From the NCBI GenBank assembly GCA_031430575.1, contig JANPBT010000067.1, positions 1 to 64,000 on the forward strand: a stretch of 64,000 bases of DNA, given 5' to 3'. The DNA comes from JANMDS01 sp031430575 (GTDB taxonomy: Bacteria; Pseudomonadota; Gammaproteobacteria; Burkholderiales; Casimicrobiaceae). Below, piece by piece: positions 26,059-34,122 of the stretch (positions within the stretch are counted from its first letter, which is position 1; every line of letters starts with the position of its first letter). The notes beneath the pieces are model-generated. The model was not told the DNA's origin and searched no databases. It saw only the letters and a program-made list of their open reading frames with translations. A program made the position numbers and the translations under genes.

Positions 26059-26107
26059 ATTCCGAGTGAACTAATCAAGTATTAAGTTGACTAAATTACT
26101 CGGAAAT
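26059..26107. promoter_or_regulatory. Two inverted IscR-like boxes and the isc promoter
   Basis: On the plus strand AGTTGACTAAATTACTCGG (26085-26103) resembles the type 1 IscR site overlapping the E. coli isc promoter. On the minus strand a second copy, ACTTGATTAGTTCACTCGG (to 26062), faces away from it. TTGACT at 26087 can be the -35 box; with a 17-base spacer TTAAAT at 26110 would be the -10, putting the transcript start almost at the iscR ATG (26123). This suggests autorepression by [2Fe-2S]-IscR. Confidence 0.65.
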
Positions 26108-26122
26108 GCTTAAATTGAGGCT

Positions 26123-26614
26123 ATGAGACTGACTACTAAAGGCCGTTTTGCTGTCACTGCGATGATCGATGTTGCGCTTAATGCACATTCTGGTCCGGTC
26201 GCGTTGGCAGAAGTGAGCGAGCGGCAGCATATCTCGCTTTCCTACCTTGAGCAGCTCTTTGCTAAGCTGCGTCGGCGCGGGCTGGTCGATAGTGTGCGCG
26301 GCCCTGGCGGCGGTTATATGTTGGCCAAGCCGGTTGCTGTGATGTCTATTGCCGATATTATTTTGGCAGTTGATGAGCCGATCGACGCGACCAATTGCTC
26401 GGGCAAAGAAAATTGCCACGACGATGGTGGCCAATGCCTGACCCACGACTTATGGGCCAATCTCAATACCCATATTTATAGTTACCTCTCCGGCGTTAAG
26501 CTGGGCGCACTCGTTGAGCAAGCGCGGGCTAAATCTGCGCCGCAGGTACCGATTTCTTTGATTGATAATCGTCCGCGCTTTCGTCGCACGGGCACTGGGT
26601 TGTTAAACGTATGA
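26123..26614 (+). CDS. iscR: Iron-sulfur cluster regulator IscR
   Basis: 163 residues of the Rrf2 family. MRLTTKGRFAVTAMIDVAL is the standard start; the helix-turn-helix holds ISLSYLEQLFAKLRRRGLVDSVRGPGGGY; the three cluster cysteines lie in NCSGKENCHDDGGQC. It senses [2Fe-2S] and represses the isc operon, of which it is the first gene. The C-terminal tail after the conserved domain contains a repeat copy read as KSAPQVPIS. It overlaps iscS by ATGA. A GAGG only two bases before the ATG and a predicted promoter very close upstream suggest a very short leader. Confidence 0.95.
   Translation: MRLTTKGRFAVTAMIDVALNAHSGPVALAEVSERQHISLSYLEQLFAKLRRRGLVDSVRGPGGGYMLAKPVAVMSIADIILAVDEPIDATNCSGKENCHDDGGQCLTHDLWANLNTHIYSYLSGVKLGALVEQARAKSAPQVPISLIDNRPRFRRTGTGLLNV
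26531..26549 (-). repeat. 19-bp dispersed repeat
   Basis: iscR tail, read KSAPQVP. Confidence 0.92.
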
Positions 26615-27831
26615 GCAGCATCATGAAAAAACCGATTTATCTCGATTACTCGGCGACCACGCCAGTAGACCCGCGCGTTGCGCAAAAAATGATTCCGTTT
26701 CTGACGGAAAATTTTGGTAATCCTGCGAGCCGTTCCCATCCATATGGCTGGGAATCAGAAGCGGCAGTGGAAGAAGCGCGTGAGCAAGTAGCTGATCTCG
26801 TTGGCGCGGATGCTAAAGAGATCGTATTTACCTCTGGCGCGACTGAATCCATTAATCTTGCAGTCAAAGGCGCAGCTCAGTTTTACAAAGAAAAAGGCAA
26901 GCATCTCGTTACCGTTGCCACCGAGCATAAAGCCACGCTCGATACCATGCGTGAGCTAGAGCGGCAGGGGTTTGAGGTGACTTATATTCAGCCTGAGCCT
27001 GATGGCTTGGTGCCGATTGCCAAATTTAGCGCCGCGTTGCGCCCCGATACGATCGTGGTCTCAATTATGTTCGTGAATAACGAAATCGGCGTGGTGCAAG
27101 ATATCGCAGCGATGGGCGAAATTTGCCGCGCCAAGGGCATCATTTTTCATGTTGATAGCGCGCAGGCAACGGGCAAAGTGCCGATCGATTTGAGCGAGCT
27201 TAAAGTTGATTTGATGAGCTTTTCTGCCCATAAAAGCTACGGGCCGAAAGGCATGGGTGCGCTTTACGTGCGGCGCAAACCGCGTGTGCGCTTAGAGGCG
27301 CAGATTCATGGCGGTGGTCATGAGCGTGGCTTTCGCTCCGGCACGTTGGCAACGCACCAGATCGTCGGCATGGGTGAAGCCTTTCGCATCGCCAAGCTTG
27401 AAATGGCGACTGAAAATGAGCGTATCCGTATGTTGCGTGATCGGCTCTGGCGTGGGCTGTCTGAGATGGAAGAGGTTTTTCTAAATGGTGATCTTGAGCA
27501 GCGCGTTCCGCACAATCTTAACGTAAGCTTCAACTATGTTGAAGGCGAATCGCTCATTATGGCGATTAAAGATATAGCCGTCTCGTCGGGCTCAGCCTGC
27601 ACGTCGGCTTCGCTTGAGCCTTCTTATGTGTTGCGCGCTTTGGGCCGTAGCGACGAGCTGGCGCATAGTTCGATTCGATTCTCGATTGGCCGCTTCACGA
27701 CGGTAGAAGACGTCGACTACACCATCAATTTGCTGAAATCGAAAGTGGGCAAATTGCGGGAGCTTTCGCCGCTTTGGGAAATGCATCAAGACGGTATCGA
27801 TATTTCAAAAATTCAGTGGGCTGCACACTAA
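26611..27831 (+). CDS. iscS: Cysteine desulfurase IscS
   Basis: 406 residues; an alternative ATG at 26623 (MKKPIYLDYSATTPVD) gives 402, close to the E. coli length. It is a PLP enzyme that takes sulfur from cysteine for Fe-S clusters and tRNA thiolation. The PLP lysine lies in SFSAHKSYGPKGMGALY, the PLP-contacting His in VATEHKATLD, and the persulfide cysteine in SSGSACTSASLEPSYVL. There is no repeat copy in this gene, notable because most neighbours have one; the protein is conserved over nearly its full length. A hairpin separates it from iscU. Confidence 0.96.
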   Translation: MSSIMKKPIYLDYSATTPVDPRVAQKMIPFLTENFGNPASRSHPYGWESEAAVEEAREQVADLVGADAKEIVFTSGATESINLAVKGAAQFYKEKGKHLVTVATEHKATLDTMRELERQGFEVTYIQPEPDGLVPIAKFSAALRPDTIVVSIMFVNNEIGVVQDIAAMGEICRAKGIIFHVDSAQATGKVPIDLSELKVDLMSFSAHKSYGPKGMGALYVRRKPRVRLEAQIHGGGHERGFRSGTLATHQIVGMGEAFRIAKLEMATENERIRMLRDRLWRGLSEMEEVFLNGDLEQRVPHNLNVSFNYVEGESLIMAIKDIAVSSGSACTSASLEPSYVLRALGRSDELAHSSIRFSIGRFTTVEDVDYTINLLKSKVGKLRELSPLWEMHQDGIDISKIQWAAH

Positions 27832-27880
27832 AAATGATTGCCTTTCGCTGCTGAGATCGTCGGCGAAACTCAATCATTTT
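27831..27880 (+). promoter_or_regulatory. Long stem-loop between iscS and iscU
   Basis: AAAATGATTG at 27831-27840 pairs perfectly with CAATCATTTT at 27871-27880. Inside, TTTCGC pairs with GCGAAA across a 2x2 internal loop. It begins at the iscS stop codon and ends 24 bases before the iscU ATG, ahead of AAGGAG. It may attenuate or stabilise the transcript and set IscU levels apart from IscS. Confidence 0.5.
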
Positions 27881-27904
27881 GAAGCGCAATTAAGGAGCAA
27901 GATC

Positions 27905-28360
27905 ATGGCATATAGCGAAAAAGTTTTAGACCATTATGAAAACCCGCGTAACGTGGGCTCGTTTGCAAAAGACGACGATGAAGTCGGCACCGGCATGGTG
28001 GGCGCGCCCGCGTGCGGCGACGTGATGAAGCTGCAGATTAAAGTAAACGCGCAAGGCATCATCGAAGATGCAAAGTTCAAAACTTACGGTTGCGGCTCGG
28101 CCATCGCGTCGTCGTCACTGGTGACTGAGTGGGTGAAGGGCAAGTCGCTTGATCAAGCAATGAGCATTCGCAATACCCAAATCGCCGAAGAGCTGGCATT
28201 GCCGCCGGTGAAAATTCACTGCTCGATTTTGGCTGAAGATGCGATTAAGGCGGCAGTAGAAGATTACCGCGCCAAACACGCTGCCGCCGCAGGCTCGATA
28301 CCTGCGGCGCAGATTGCGGCGCAGGTCGCAACGAAATCTGTATCCGAAGCGACGGCCTAA
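27905..28360 (+). CDS. iscU: Fe-S cluster scaffold IscU with C-terminal extension
   Basis: 151 residues against about 128 in most species. Cluster ligands are visible as Cys in GAPACGDVMK, YGCGSAIASSS and KIHCSILAEDAIKAA; the LPPVK motif bound by HscA is intact. The extra 23 residues after the normal end contain a repeat copy read as SIPAAQIAAQV, followed at once by a partial second copy. So the scaffold core is untouched and the repeat sits in an added tail. AAGGAG precedes the ATG. Confidence 0.95.
   Translation: MAYSEKVLDHYENPRNVGSFAKDDDEVGTGMVGAPACGDVMKLQIKVNAQGIIEDAKFKTYGCGSAIASSSLVTEWVKGKSLDQAMSIRNTQIAEELALPPVKIHCSILAEDAIKAAVEDYRAKHAAAAGSIPAAQIAAQVATKSVSEATA
28298..28316 (+). repeat. 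19-bp dispersed repeat
   Basis: iscU C-terminal extension, read SIPAAQIA. Confidence 0.92.
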
Positions 28361-28363
28361 ATC

Positions 28364-28687
28364 ATGAGCGTTTCTCTGACCCAAGCCGCAGCAACGCACG
28401 TTGAGAAATACATCGCCAAGCGTGGCAAAGGTGTGGGCTTGCGCTTAGGCGTGCGCACCACCGGCTGCTCGGGCTTGGCCTACAAATTGGAATACGCCGA
28501 TGCCGTCGCGCCAGAAGATCATGTTTATGAAAACTTCGGCGTGAAAGTCTTGATTGACCCCAAGAGCTTGCCTTACCTCGATGGTATGGAGCTCGATTTT
28601 GCGCGTGAAGGCTTAAACGAAGGCTTCAAGTTTAACAACCCAAACGTTAAAGATGAGTGCGGCTGCGGCGAGAGCTTTACGGTCTAA
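28364..28687 (+). CDS. iscA: Iron-sulfur carrier IscA
   Basis: 107 residues, the usual size. The A-type carrier cysteines appear in RTTGCSGLAYKLEYA and at the C-terminus in DECGCGESFTV. It delivers clusters or iron from the Isc machinery to targets. It lies three bases after iscU and four before hscB. No repeat copy is present. Confidence 0.95.
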   Translation: MSVSLTQAAATHVEKYIAKRGKGVGLRLGVRTTGCSGLAYKLEYADAVAPEDHVYENFGVKVLIDPKSLPYLDGMELDFAREGLNEGFKFNNPNVKDECGCGESFTV

Positions 28688-28691
28688 TTGG

Positions 28692-29210
28692 ATGCAGTTT
28701 TTTGCGCTGTTTGAAATTGCTGCGAAATTTGATATTAATGCCAACGCGCTTGCAGCTAAATTTCGCACGTTGCAAATCGAGTCCCATCCCGACAAATTTG
28801 CATCTGCGGCTGATAGCGTTCGTCGTGCGGCGCAGCAGCGCTCTGCGCTCATCAACGATGCTTACAAAACGCTGAGAGATCCCGTCGCGCGTGCGGCTTA
28901 CCTTATCAAAAATACCTGCGGCGCAGATCCTTTTGATGAGCGAAATACCAAAATGCCGCTGCATTTCTTGCATGCTCAAATTGAATTACGTGAAGAAATC
29001 GCTGAAAACTGCGCCGCAGGTAATCTGCAAAATCTCGCGGGTATCGCTGCCAAGCTAGAAGCAGATCAGGCGTTACTTCGGGCAAAAATTACGCAGACCA
29101 TTGACGTGAATCAAGACTGCGCCGCAGCGATTGATGACCTGCGCCAGCTGCGGTTTTTGCAGAAAGTAGCCAGTGAAATTGACGACGCGGTAGAGCGGCT
29201 GGAGTCGTGA
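28692..29210 (+). CDS. hscB: Co-chaperone HscB
   Basis: 172 residues from the ATG at 28692 (MQFFALFEIAAKFDI). The N-terminal J-domain carries the HPD motif (SHPDKF) that stimulates HscA ATPase; the C-terminal helical domain binds IscU. Three repeat-derived segments occur: NTCGAD at about residue 75 after the J-domain, ENCAAG at 106, and a core-only copy read DCAAAID at 142. They replace positions that vary between species. Three copies in about 520 bases is one of the densest spots. Confidence 0.92.
   Translation: MQFFALFEIAAKFDINANALAAKFRTLQIESHPDKFASAADSVRRAAQQRSALINDAYKTLRDPVARAAYLIKNTCGADPFDERNTKMPLHFLHAQIELREEIAENCAAGNLQNLAGIAAKLEADQALLRAKITQTIDVNQDCAAAIDDLRQLRFLQKVASEIDDAVERLES
28912..28930 (+). 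repeat. 19-bp dispersed repeat
   Basis: hscB, read NTCGADP. Confidence 0.92.
29005..29023 (-). repeat. 19-bp dispersed repeat
   Basis: hscB, reverse orientation, read NCAAGN; one outer base changed. Confidence 0.88.
29113..29131 (-). repeat. 19-bp dispersed repeat, core only
   Basis: hscB; perfect 11-bp core, degenerate flanks, read DCAAAI. Confidence 0.55.
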
Positions 29211-29290
29211 GCGGCTTAAACATCGTCGCGCCGCCATCGATTTGCCCTGCTGGTGCTCTGACTGCTCACCAAATTTAAAATAGCGCACAT

Positions 29291-31153
29291 ATGGCACTCT
29301 TCCAAATCTCCGAGCCGGGCGAAAGCCCCGCGCCCCACGAACATAAACGCGCGATTGGCATTGATCTCGGCACGACGAATTCGCTCGTTGCCACAGTGCG
29401 CAATAGCGTAGCCGAAGTGCTGCCAGATGCCACTGGGAGGCGCTTGCTGCCTAGCGTTGTGCATTACGGCGCGCGCGGTGTGGTGCAGGTGGGCGATGCG
29501 GCGGCGGCGCAAGCGAGCGCTGATCCGCGCAACACCATCGCGAGCGTGAAGCGGCTCATGGGGCGCAGCGCAAAAGACGTGGGCGACGCGATTCGCGGGC
29601 GCTACGTGCTCACAGAAAATGACGGCTTGCTGCGCATTGAGACCACCGCTGGGTTGCGTACGCCGATTGAAATCTCTGCCGAAATATTGAAAGCTTTGCG
29701 CGAGCGCGCAGAGGCTACGCTCGGGGGAGAGATTTTTGGTGCAGTCATTACCGTGCCTGCCTATTTTGATGATGCCCAACGGCAAGCGACAAAAGATGCT
29801 GCCAAGCTCGCCGGCTTAAACGTATTGCGCCTGCTCAATGAGCCTACCGCAGCGGCGGTCGCCTATGGTTTAGATAGTTTGAGCGAAGGCACTTTTGTGG
29901 TTTACGATTTAGGCGGCGGCACTTTCGACGTGAGTATTTTGAGTTTGACCAAGGGCGTGTTTGAAGTGCTCGCCACTGCCGGCGATGCCATGCTCGGCGG
30001 CGATGATTTTGATCAAGCCATTGCCGATTGGGCGCGCGCGCAGCTGGGCTTGCGCGAGCTTTCGGCGGGGCAGGAGCGGGTGCTTCTTGCCAGTGCGCGG
30101 CGGGCTAAAGAGGCGCTTTCCAGTGCCCATAGCACCACGCTCACTTTTAACGCTGGCAACGAGCAGCGGGCACTCACGATGACGCGCGAGCAATTTGAAG
30201 CGCTCACCAAAGCTTTGCTTGAGCGCACGATGGTGCCGGTGAAGCGCACCTTGCGCGATGCCAAATTGAAGGCGGAGCAGGTTGATGGCGTGGTGCTCGT
30301 GGGTGGGTCAACGCGCATGCCTTGCGTTAAAAATACCGTCGGCGTATTCTTTCAAAAAGAGCCGTTGTGCACGCTCGATCCCGATGAAGTCGTTGCCCTC
30401 GGCGCAGCCGCGCAAGCCAATACGCTCGCGGGTAATAAATCTGGGCAAGATGATTTGCTTCTGCTCGATGTCATCCCGCTTTCGCTAGGGTTGGAAATGA
30501 TGGGCGGTCTGGTAGAAAAAATCATTCCGCGCAACTCGACCATTCCGATTTCAAAAGCGCAAGAATTTACCAACTACAAAGAAGGCCAATCGGCCATGGC
30601 GTTGCACGTCGTGCAAGGCGAGCGCGAGCTGGTCGCCGATTGCCGCTCGCTTGCCCGCTTCGAGCTGCGGGGAATTCCGCCGATGGTCGCAGGCGCAGCG
30701 CGCATCTTGGTCACTTTTCAAGTTGATGCCGATGGCCTGCTTTCAGTGAGCGCTGAGGAGCGCACCTGCGGCGCAAAATCAGATGTGATCGTCAAGCCCA
30801 GCTATGGTTTGCGTGACGACGAAATTGCAGCGATGCTGCAAGCCTCGTTTACCCAAGCTGCAGCCGACAAAACCGCACGCGCGCTCGCCGAGGCGCGGCT
30901 CGAAGCGCAGCAATTGCTCGATGCCATTGCCATTGCCTTGGGCGAAGATTCAGAGCTACTGAATGCCGACGAGCGCGCAGTGATTGATTCCGATATGATC
31001 GCATTGCAAACGATTCGCGCAGGCGACGATCATCACGCCATCGTAGAGGCCACCAAAGCGCTCAACGCCGCAACAGAAAACTTCGCCGCCCGCCGGATGG
31101 ACAAAACCATTGCCCGCGCATTACGCGGGAAAAACGTCTCAGAGATTGCGTAA
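29291..31153 (+). CDS. hscA: Hsp70-family chaperone HscA
   Basis: 620 residues. AIGIDLGTTNSLVATV and YDLGGGTFDVSIL are phosphate loops of the ATPase domain; NEPTAAAVAYGLD and VLVGGSTRMP follow; the substrate domain begins around DVIPLSLGLEMMGGLVEK. HscA releases clusters from IscU with HscB. A degenerate repeat copy reads ERTCGAKSD in the substrate domain at about residue 494. An 80-base gap separates it from hscB. Confidence 0.95.
   Translation: MALFQISEPGESPAPHEHKRAIGIDLGTTNSLVATVRNSVAEVLPDATGRRLLPSVVHYGARGVVQVGDAAAAQASADPRNTIASVKRLMGRSAKDVGDAIRGRYVLTENDGLLRIETTAGLRTPIEISAEILKALRERAEATLGGEIFGAVITVPAYFDDAQRQATKDAAKLAGLNVLRLLNEPTAAAVAYGLDSLSEGTFVVYDLGGGTFDVSILSLTKGVFEVLATAGDAMLGGDDFDQAIADWARAQLGLRELSAGQERVLLASARRAKEALSSAHSTTLTFNAGNEQRALTMTREQFEALTKALLERTMVPVKRTLRDAKLKAEQVDGVVLVGGSTRMPCVKNTVGVFFQKEPLCTLDPDEVVALGAAAQANTLAGNKSGQDDLLLLDVIPLSLGLEMMGGLVEKIIPRNSTIPISKAQEFTNYKEGQSAMALHVVQGERELVADCRSLARFELRGIPPMVAGAARILVTFQVDADGLLSVSAEERTCGAKSDVIVKPSYGLRDDEIAAMLQASFTQAAADKTARALAEARLEAQQLLDAIAIALGEDSELLNADERAVIDSDMIALQTIRAGDDHHAIVEATKALNAATENFAARRMDKTIARALRGKNVSEIA
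30762..30780 (+). repeat. 19-bp dispersed repeat, degenerate
   Basis: hscA, CACCTGCGGCGCAAAATC, read RTCGAKS. Confidence 0.65.
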
Positions 31154-31159
31154 ACCATC

Positions 31160-31498
31160 ATGCCTATTATCAAAATCCTACCCCATAGCGAGCTCTGCGC
31201 CGCAGGTATTTCATTTGAATCAAAAATCGGGGAATCGCTTTGCGATGCGCTACTCAATCATGGCGTTGCAATTGAGCATGCCTGCGAAAAATCGTGCGCG
31301 TGCACGACCTGCCATGTCGTGGTGCGCGAAGGCTTCAATTCGCTTGAGGGCGCGACCGACGACGAAGAAGATTTACTCGATCGCGCTTGGGGCTTAACCT
31401 CCGTCTCAAGACTTTCTTGCCAAGTCAAAATTGGCAGCACAGACCTCGTCGTTGAAATCCCGAAATACACCATCAACCACGCACGTGAGAATCATTGA
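31160..31498 (+). CDS. fdx: [2Fe-2S] ferredoxin of the Isc system
   Basis: 112 residues. Cluster cysteines lie in HACEKSCACTTCHVVV and LSCQVKIG, the adrenodoxin-type pattern. It supplies electrons for cluster assembly on IscU. The N-terminus holds a repeat copy read as SELCAAGISFES at residues 11-21, which replaces a variable surface strand and adds a cysteine outside the cluster set. Directly followed by iscX. Confidence 0.93.
   Translation: MPIIKILPHSELCAAGISFESKIGESLCDALLNHGVAIEHACEKSCACTTCHVVVREGFNSLEGATDDEEDLLDRAWGLTSVSRLSCQVKIGSTDLVVEIPKYTINHARENH
31191..31209 (-). repeat. 19-bp dispersed repeat
   Basis: N-terminal part of fdx, read LCAAGIS. Confidence 0.9.
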
Positions 31499-31499
31499 A

Positions 31500-31706
31500 A
31501 TGGCGCAATCATTGAAATGGACGGATACCCGCGAGATCGCCATCGCGTTAATCGAGGCTCACCCTGATGTTGAGCCGCAGCAAATTCGATTTACCGATTT
31601 GCATGCATGGGTTTGCGCGTTGCCTGATTTTGCCGACGACCCTAATCGCTCCGGTGAGAAAATTTTAGAAGCGATCCAAATGATGTGGATGGATGAAGCG
31701 GAGTAG
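31500..31706 (+). CDS. iscX: IscX, Isc-associated small acidic protein
   Basis: 68 residues from the ATG at 31500, one base after the fdx stop. The sequence (KWTDTREIAIALIEAHPD, RFTDLHAWVCALPDF, ILEAIQMMWMDE) is the IscX/YfhJ family, which binds IscS and iron and modulates desulfurase activity. It is the last gene of the operon; a repeat copy follows 15 bases later and no terminator is visible. Confidence 0.93.
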   Translation: MAQSLKWTDTREIAIALIEAHPDVEPQQIRFTDLHAWVCALPDFADDPNRSGEKILEAIQMMWMDEAE

Positions 31707-31721
31707 TACGTTTTTTAAGCA

Positions 31722-31740
31722 ATACCTGCGGCGCAGATTT
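31722..31740 (+). repeat. 19-bp dispersed repeat
   Basis: Full consensus between iscX and the aldo/keto reductase gene. Confidence 0.93.
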
Positions 31741-31763
31741 GGCCATTTTGAGAGCATTTTTAA

Positions 31764-32657
31764 TTGAAGTTGACCACGAGCAAGGCATTACACCTTTCCA
31801 AAATCGTCTGGGGCGCATGGCGTTTGCACGAAACGCAATGGAGCGCGCAGGCGATCAATCGTTGGATACATCAGCTCGTTGAGTTGGGTATTACTAGCTT
31901 TGACCACGCCGATTTGTATGGCCAGTTTGGTAACGAAGCCTTGTTTGGTGAAGCGCTCGCGCTTTCGCCGGGGCTGCGCGATCAAATCCAAATCCTCAGC
32001 AAGTGCGGCATTCAGTTAGTTTTGCCTACGCGCCCAGACACGCGGGTAAAGCACTACGACAGCAGCGCCGATCACATCTCATGGAGCGTGCGGCAATCGC
32101 TCAAAAACTTTCGTATCGACCAATTAGATCTGCTGATGATCCACCGCCCTGATTTTTTGATGGATGCAGCCGAAACCGGCGCCGCGCTCGCAGCGTTAGT
32201 GGATGAAGGCTTAGTCGCGCATATCGGTGTATCCAATTTCTCAGCGTCGCAATATGCATTGCTTCAAGGGAAAATGCGCCACAAACTCGCCGTAAATCAA
32301 GTGGAAATCTCACTTATCAAGCGCGAGAGCTTCGACGATGGCGTGCTCGATCAATGCCAAGCGATGGACGTAATTCCGATGGCGTGGTCACCCATGGCGC
32401 GAGGCGGACTTAATAGCGACAGCGCCGAAGCCAAGCGCCTCAGTACTGTTTTGAAAACCCTCTCGGGGCGCTACCAAGTAACGCCCGATGCGATTGCGAT
32501 TGCGTGGCTCTTGCACCATCCTGCGCAAATTGTTCCAATCGTTGGGAGCAGCAAAATTGAGCGTGTTCAAAACGCAATCGATGCGCTGCAAGTCAAGCTC
32601 ACGCGCGAGGATTGGTATGCGCTCTGGGCCGCGGCGCAGGGCGGGGAAGTCGCCTGA
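31764..32657 (+). CDS. Aldo/keto reductase (YdhF-like)
   Basis: 297 residues from a TTG start. The catalytic tetrad is recognisable: Asp and Tyr in TSFDHADLYGQFG, Lys in ILSKCGIQ, His in LLMIHRPD. GVSNFSASQY, the late IVPIVGSSKIERV and NAIDALQVKLTREDWYALW complete the NADP(H)-dependent TIM-barrel family. The E. coli YdhF group fits best. The physiological substrate is unknown; it follows the isc operon on the same strand but with its own gap. Confidence 0.85.
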   Translation: MKLTTSKALHLSKIVWGAWRLHETQWSAQAINRWIHQLVELGITSFDHADLYGQFGNEALFGEALALSPGLRDQIQILSKCGIQLVLPTRPDTRVKHYDSSADHISWSVRQSLKNFRIDQLDLLMIHRPDFLMDAAETGAALAALVDEGLVAHIGVSNFSASQYALLQGKMRHKLAVNQVEISLIKRESFDDGVLDQCQAMDVIPMAWSPMARGGLNSDSAEAKRLSTVLKTLSGRYQVTPDAIAIAWLLHHPAQIVPIVGSSKIERVQNAIDALQVKLTREDWYALWAAAQGGEVA

Positions 32658-32841
32658 TGGACTTTTTCCGCTTCGTCTCTGCTGCGCGCAATCCTACTGT
32701 GGGGTACTAGAAATTTTGCGGCTTGGGTGCGTAACCGTTTTGTTTGACTGCTTTCTATTTCGCGCGCACCATTGCTTCGTACAATCTATTAATTTAGTGG
32801 TTATTCTCAAACAGTGTTAATTTTTAAATGCGGAGCGCAAC

Positions 32842-33786
32842 ATGCGTGCAGTTTGTATTGCTTACACAGTTGTGGTTTCCTTATTTAGTGGTTTTTGCTG
32901 GGGTCAGACCTCGCCTTCAAATTCAGCATCAAGCGCGGATTACGACGTCGAGGGTAGTGGATTTATCGGACGGGTGTTTGAGTCGCAACGGGTGCCAGTT
33001 CGCAAGGTGGGGATTGTGCTCATTGGCGGGAGCGAGGGCGGTTTTTTACTCGCCGACCGCGTTGCGCCGCAGCTGGCAGCTTTGGGCTATCGCGTGTTGG
33101 CGGTGAATTACCACGGCGGATTTTCTGATCGTTCACGACCGTTGGCCAACGTACCGTTGGAGCAGTTTTCTGCAGCGGCAAAATGGTTGCGTGCTCGGGC
33201 GGGAATCCACCGTGTAGCGGTGATCGGCGAGTCGCGAGGCAGCGAGGCAGCGTTGCTCACCGCGCTGCGCTCGCGAGACGTGGCGGGCGTAGTCGGTGTG
33301 GTGCCTTCGCTTTACGTGTGGTCAGCGCTGGGCAATGCGGAGCGCGATGGCCCGAGCGGTTGGGCAGACGCGGGGAAGCCAGTGATGTTTGTGCAGCCGT
33401 TAAAAGAGCCGCAGCCGAATGCAGCAACCTTTACGCGCGCTCTGGATGCGGATAGCGCGCTAGAAAACGCGACGATTCCGATTGAGCGAATTGATGTGCC
33501 AATCTTACTGCTTGGTAGTGATGATGATGCCGTCTGGCCTTCGGGCGATTTTGTGCGGCGCGCGCAGGCGCGTGTGCAGCAATTAAATCCCCGCGTGCGC
33601 CTTGATGCCCAAACGTATCCGAACGCCGGGCACCGCATTTTCGGCTCGGGTACGAGCTCGCCAACTGAAACCTACGCCTGGAGCGGTGGCGAATTCGTCG
33701 CGCGCTACGGCGGCACGGAGCTTGGTAACGCCCGCGCACGCGCCAGCGCGTGGAAAGCATTAACGGATTTTCTGGAAAAACTTTAG
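32842..33786 (+). CDS. Exported BAAT-like acyl-CoA thioester hydrolase-fold protein
   Basis: 314 residues with a signal peptide (MRAVCIAYTVVVSLFSGFCWGQ). The hydrolase core shows VLIGGSEGGFLLA, VNYHGGF, VIGESRGSEAALL (nucleophilic Ser), LLGSDDDAVWPSG (Asp) and NAGHRIFG (His). This arrangement, with the GGSEGG loop, matches the C-terminal domain of the BAAT/acyl-CoA thioesterase family. Being exported, it is unlikely to act on CoA esters; another ester or thioester substrate is likely. No repeat copy. Confidence 0.75.
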   Translation: MRAVCIAYTVVVSLFSGFCWGQTSPSNSASSADYDVEGSGFIGRVFESQRVPVRKVGIVLIGGSEGGFLLADRVAPQLAALGYRVLAVNYHGGFSDRSRPLANVPLEQFSAAAKWLRARAGIHRVAVIGESRGSEAALLTALRSRDVAGVVGVVPSLYVWSALGNAERDGPSGWADAGKPVMFVQPLKEPQPNAATFTRALDADSALENATIPIERIDVPILLLGSDDDAVWPSGDFVRRAQARVQQLNPRVRLDAQTYPNAGHRIFGSGTSSPTETYAWSGGEFVARYGGTELGNARARASAWKALTDFLEKL

Positions 33787-33960
33787 AGCACGCAACGCAT
33801 TCTGAAATCGCGGAAAGACGATTGATTGTGGACGTACCCAATGCTGCTCCTTTTACAGTCATTGATTATCAGTGCTGAATCTCCCCCGCGTCCGTAGTTG
33901 GGGTAGGTCGAATCGGGCAGGATCAACGGCACAAAAAATCCTAGCCTTACGCTTTTCGGT
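33783..33960 (-). pseudogene. Possible remnant of a formylglycine-generating-enzyme-like gene
   Basis: On the minus strand an open frame without a usable start runs into a TAA at 33783. It ends PNYGRGGDS, then DCKRSS, then FRDFRMRCVL, which lines up with the C-terminal pattern RGGSW..CRSA.R..GFR.V of the FGE/SUMF1 family. Upstream the frame meets the repeat copy at 33974-33992 and a stop, so the rest of the gene is missing. Resemblance is judged by eye and is weak. Confidence 0.3.
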
Positions 33961-33973
33961 GTTTTTTCATTGA

Positions 33974-33992
33974 ATACCTGCGGCGCAGATTA
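33974..33992 (+). repeat. 19-bp dispersed repeat
   Basis: Upstream of the BMP lipoprotein gene and at the edge of the FGE-like remnant. Confidence 0.92.
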
Positions 33993-34122
33993 CGCCTCAA
34001 AGTGCCTTATTTCGATGCCACATTGCCCTAAATTGCCCCAAATTGCACGCGCGTTGCAGCGCAGCAAAATCTACGCGATAATCTTAACTTCAATTCAAAT
34101 AACCATCCACGGAGTCTTTTCC

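Noticed and set aside
29216..29785. Minus-strand 189-codon frame opposite hscA
   Set aside because: Lies opposite the conserved ATPase domain of HscA and has no recognisable features.
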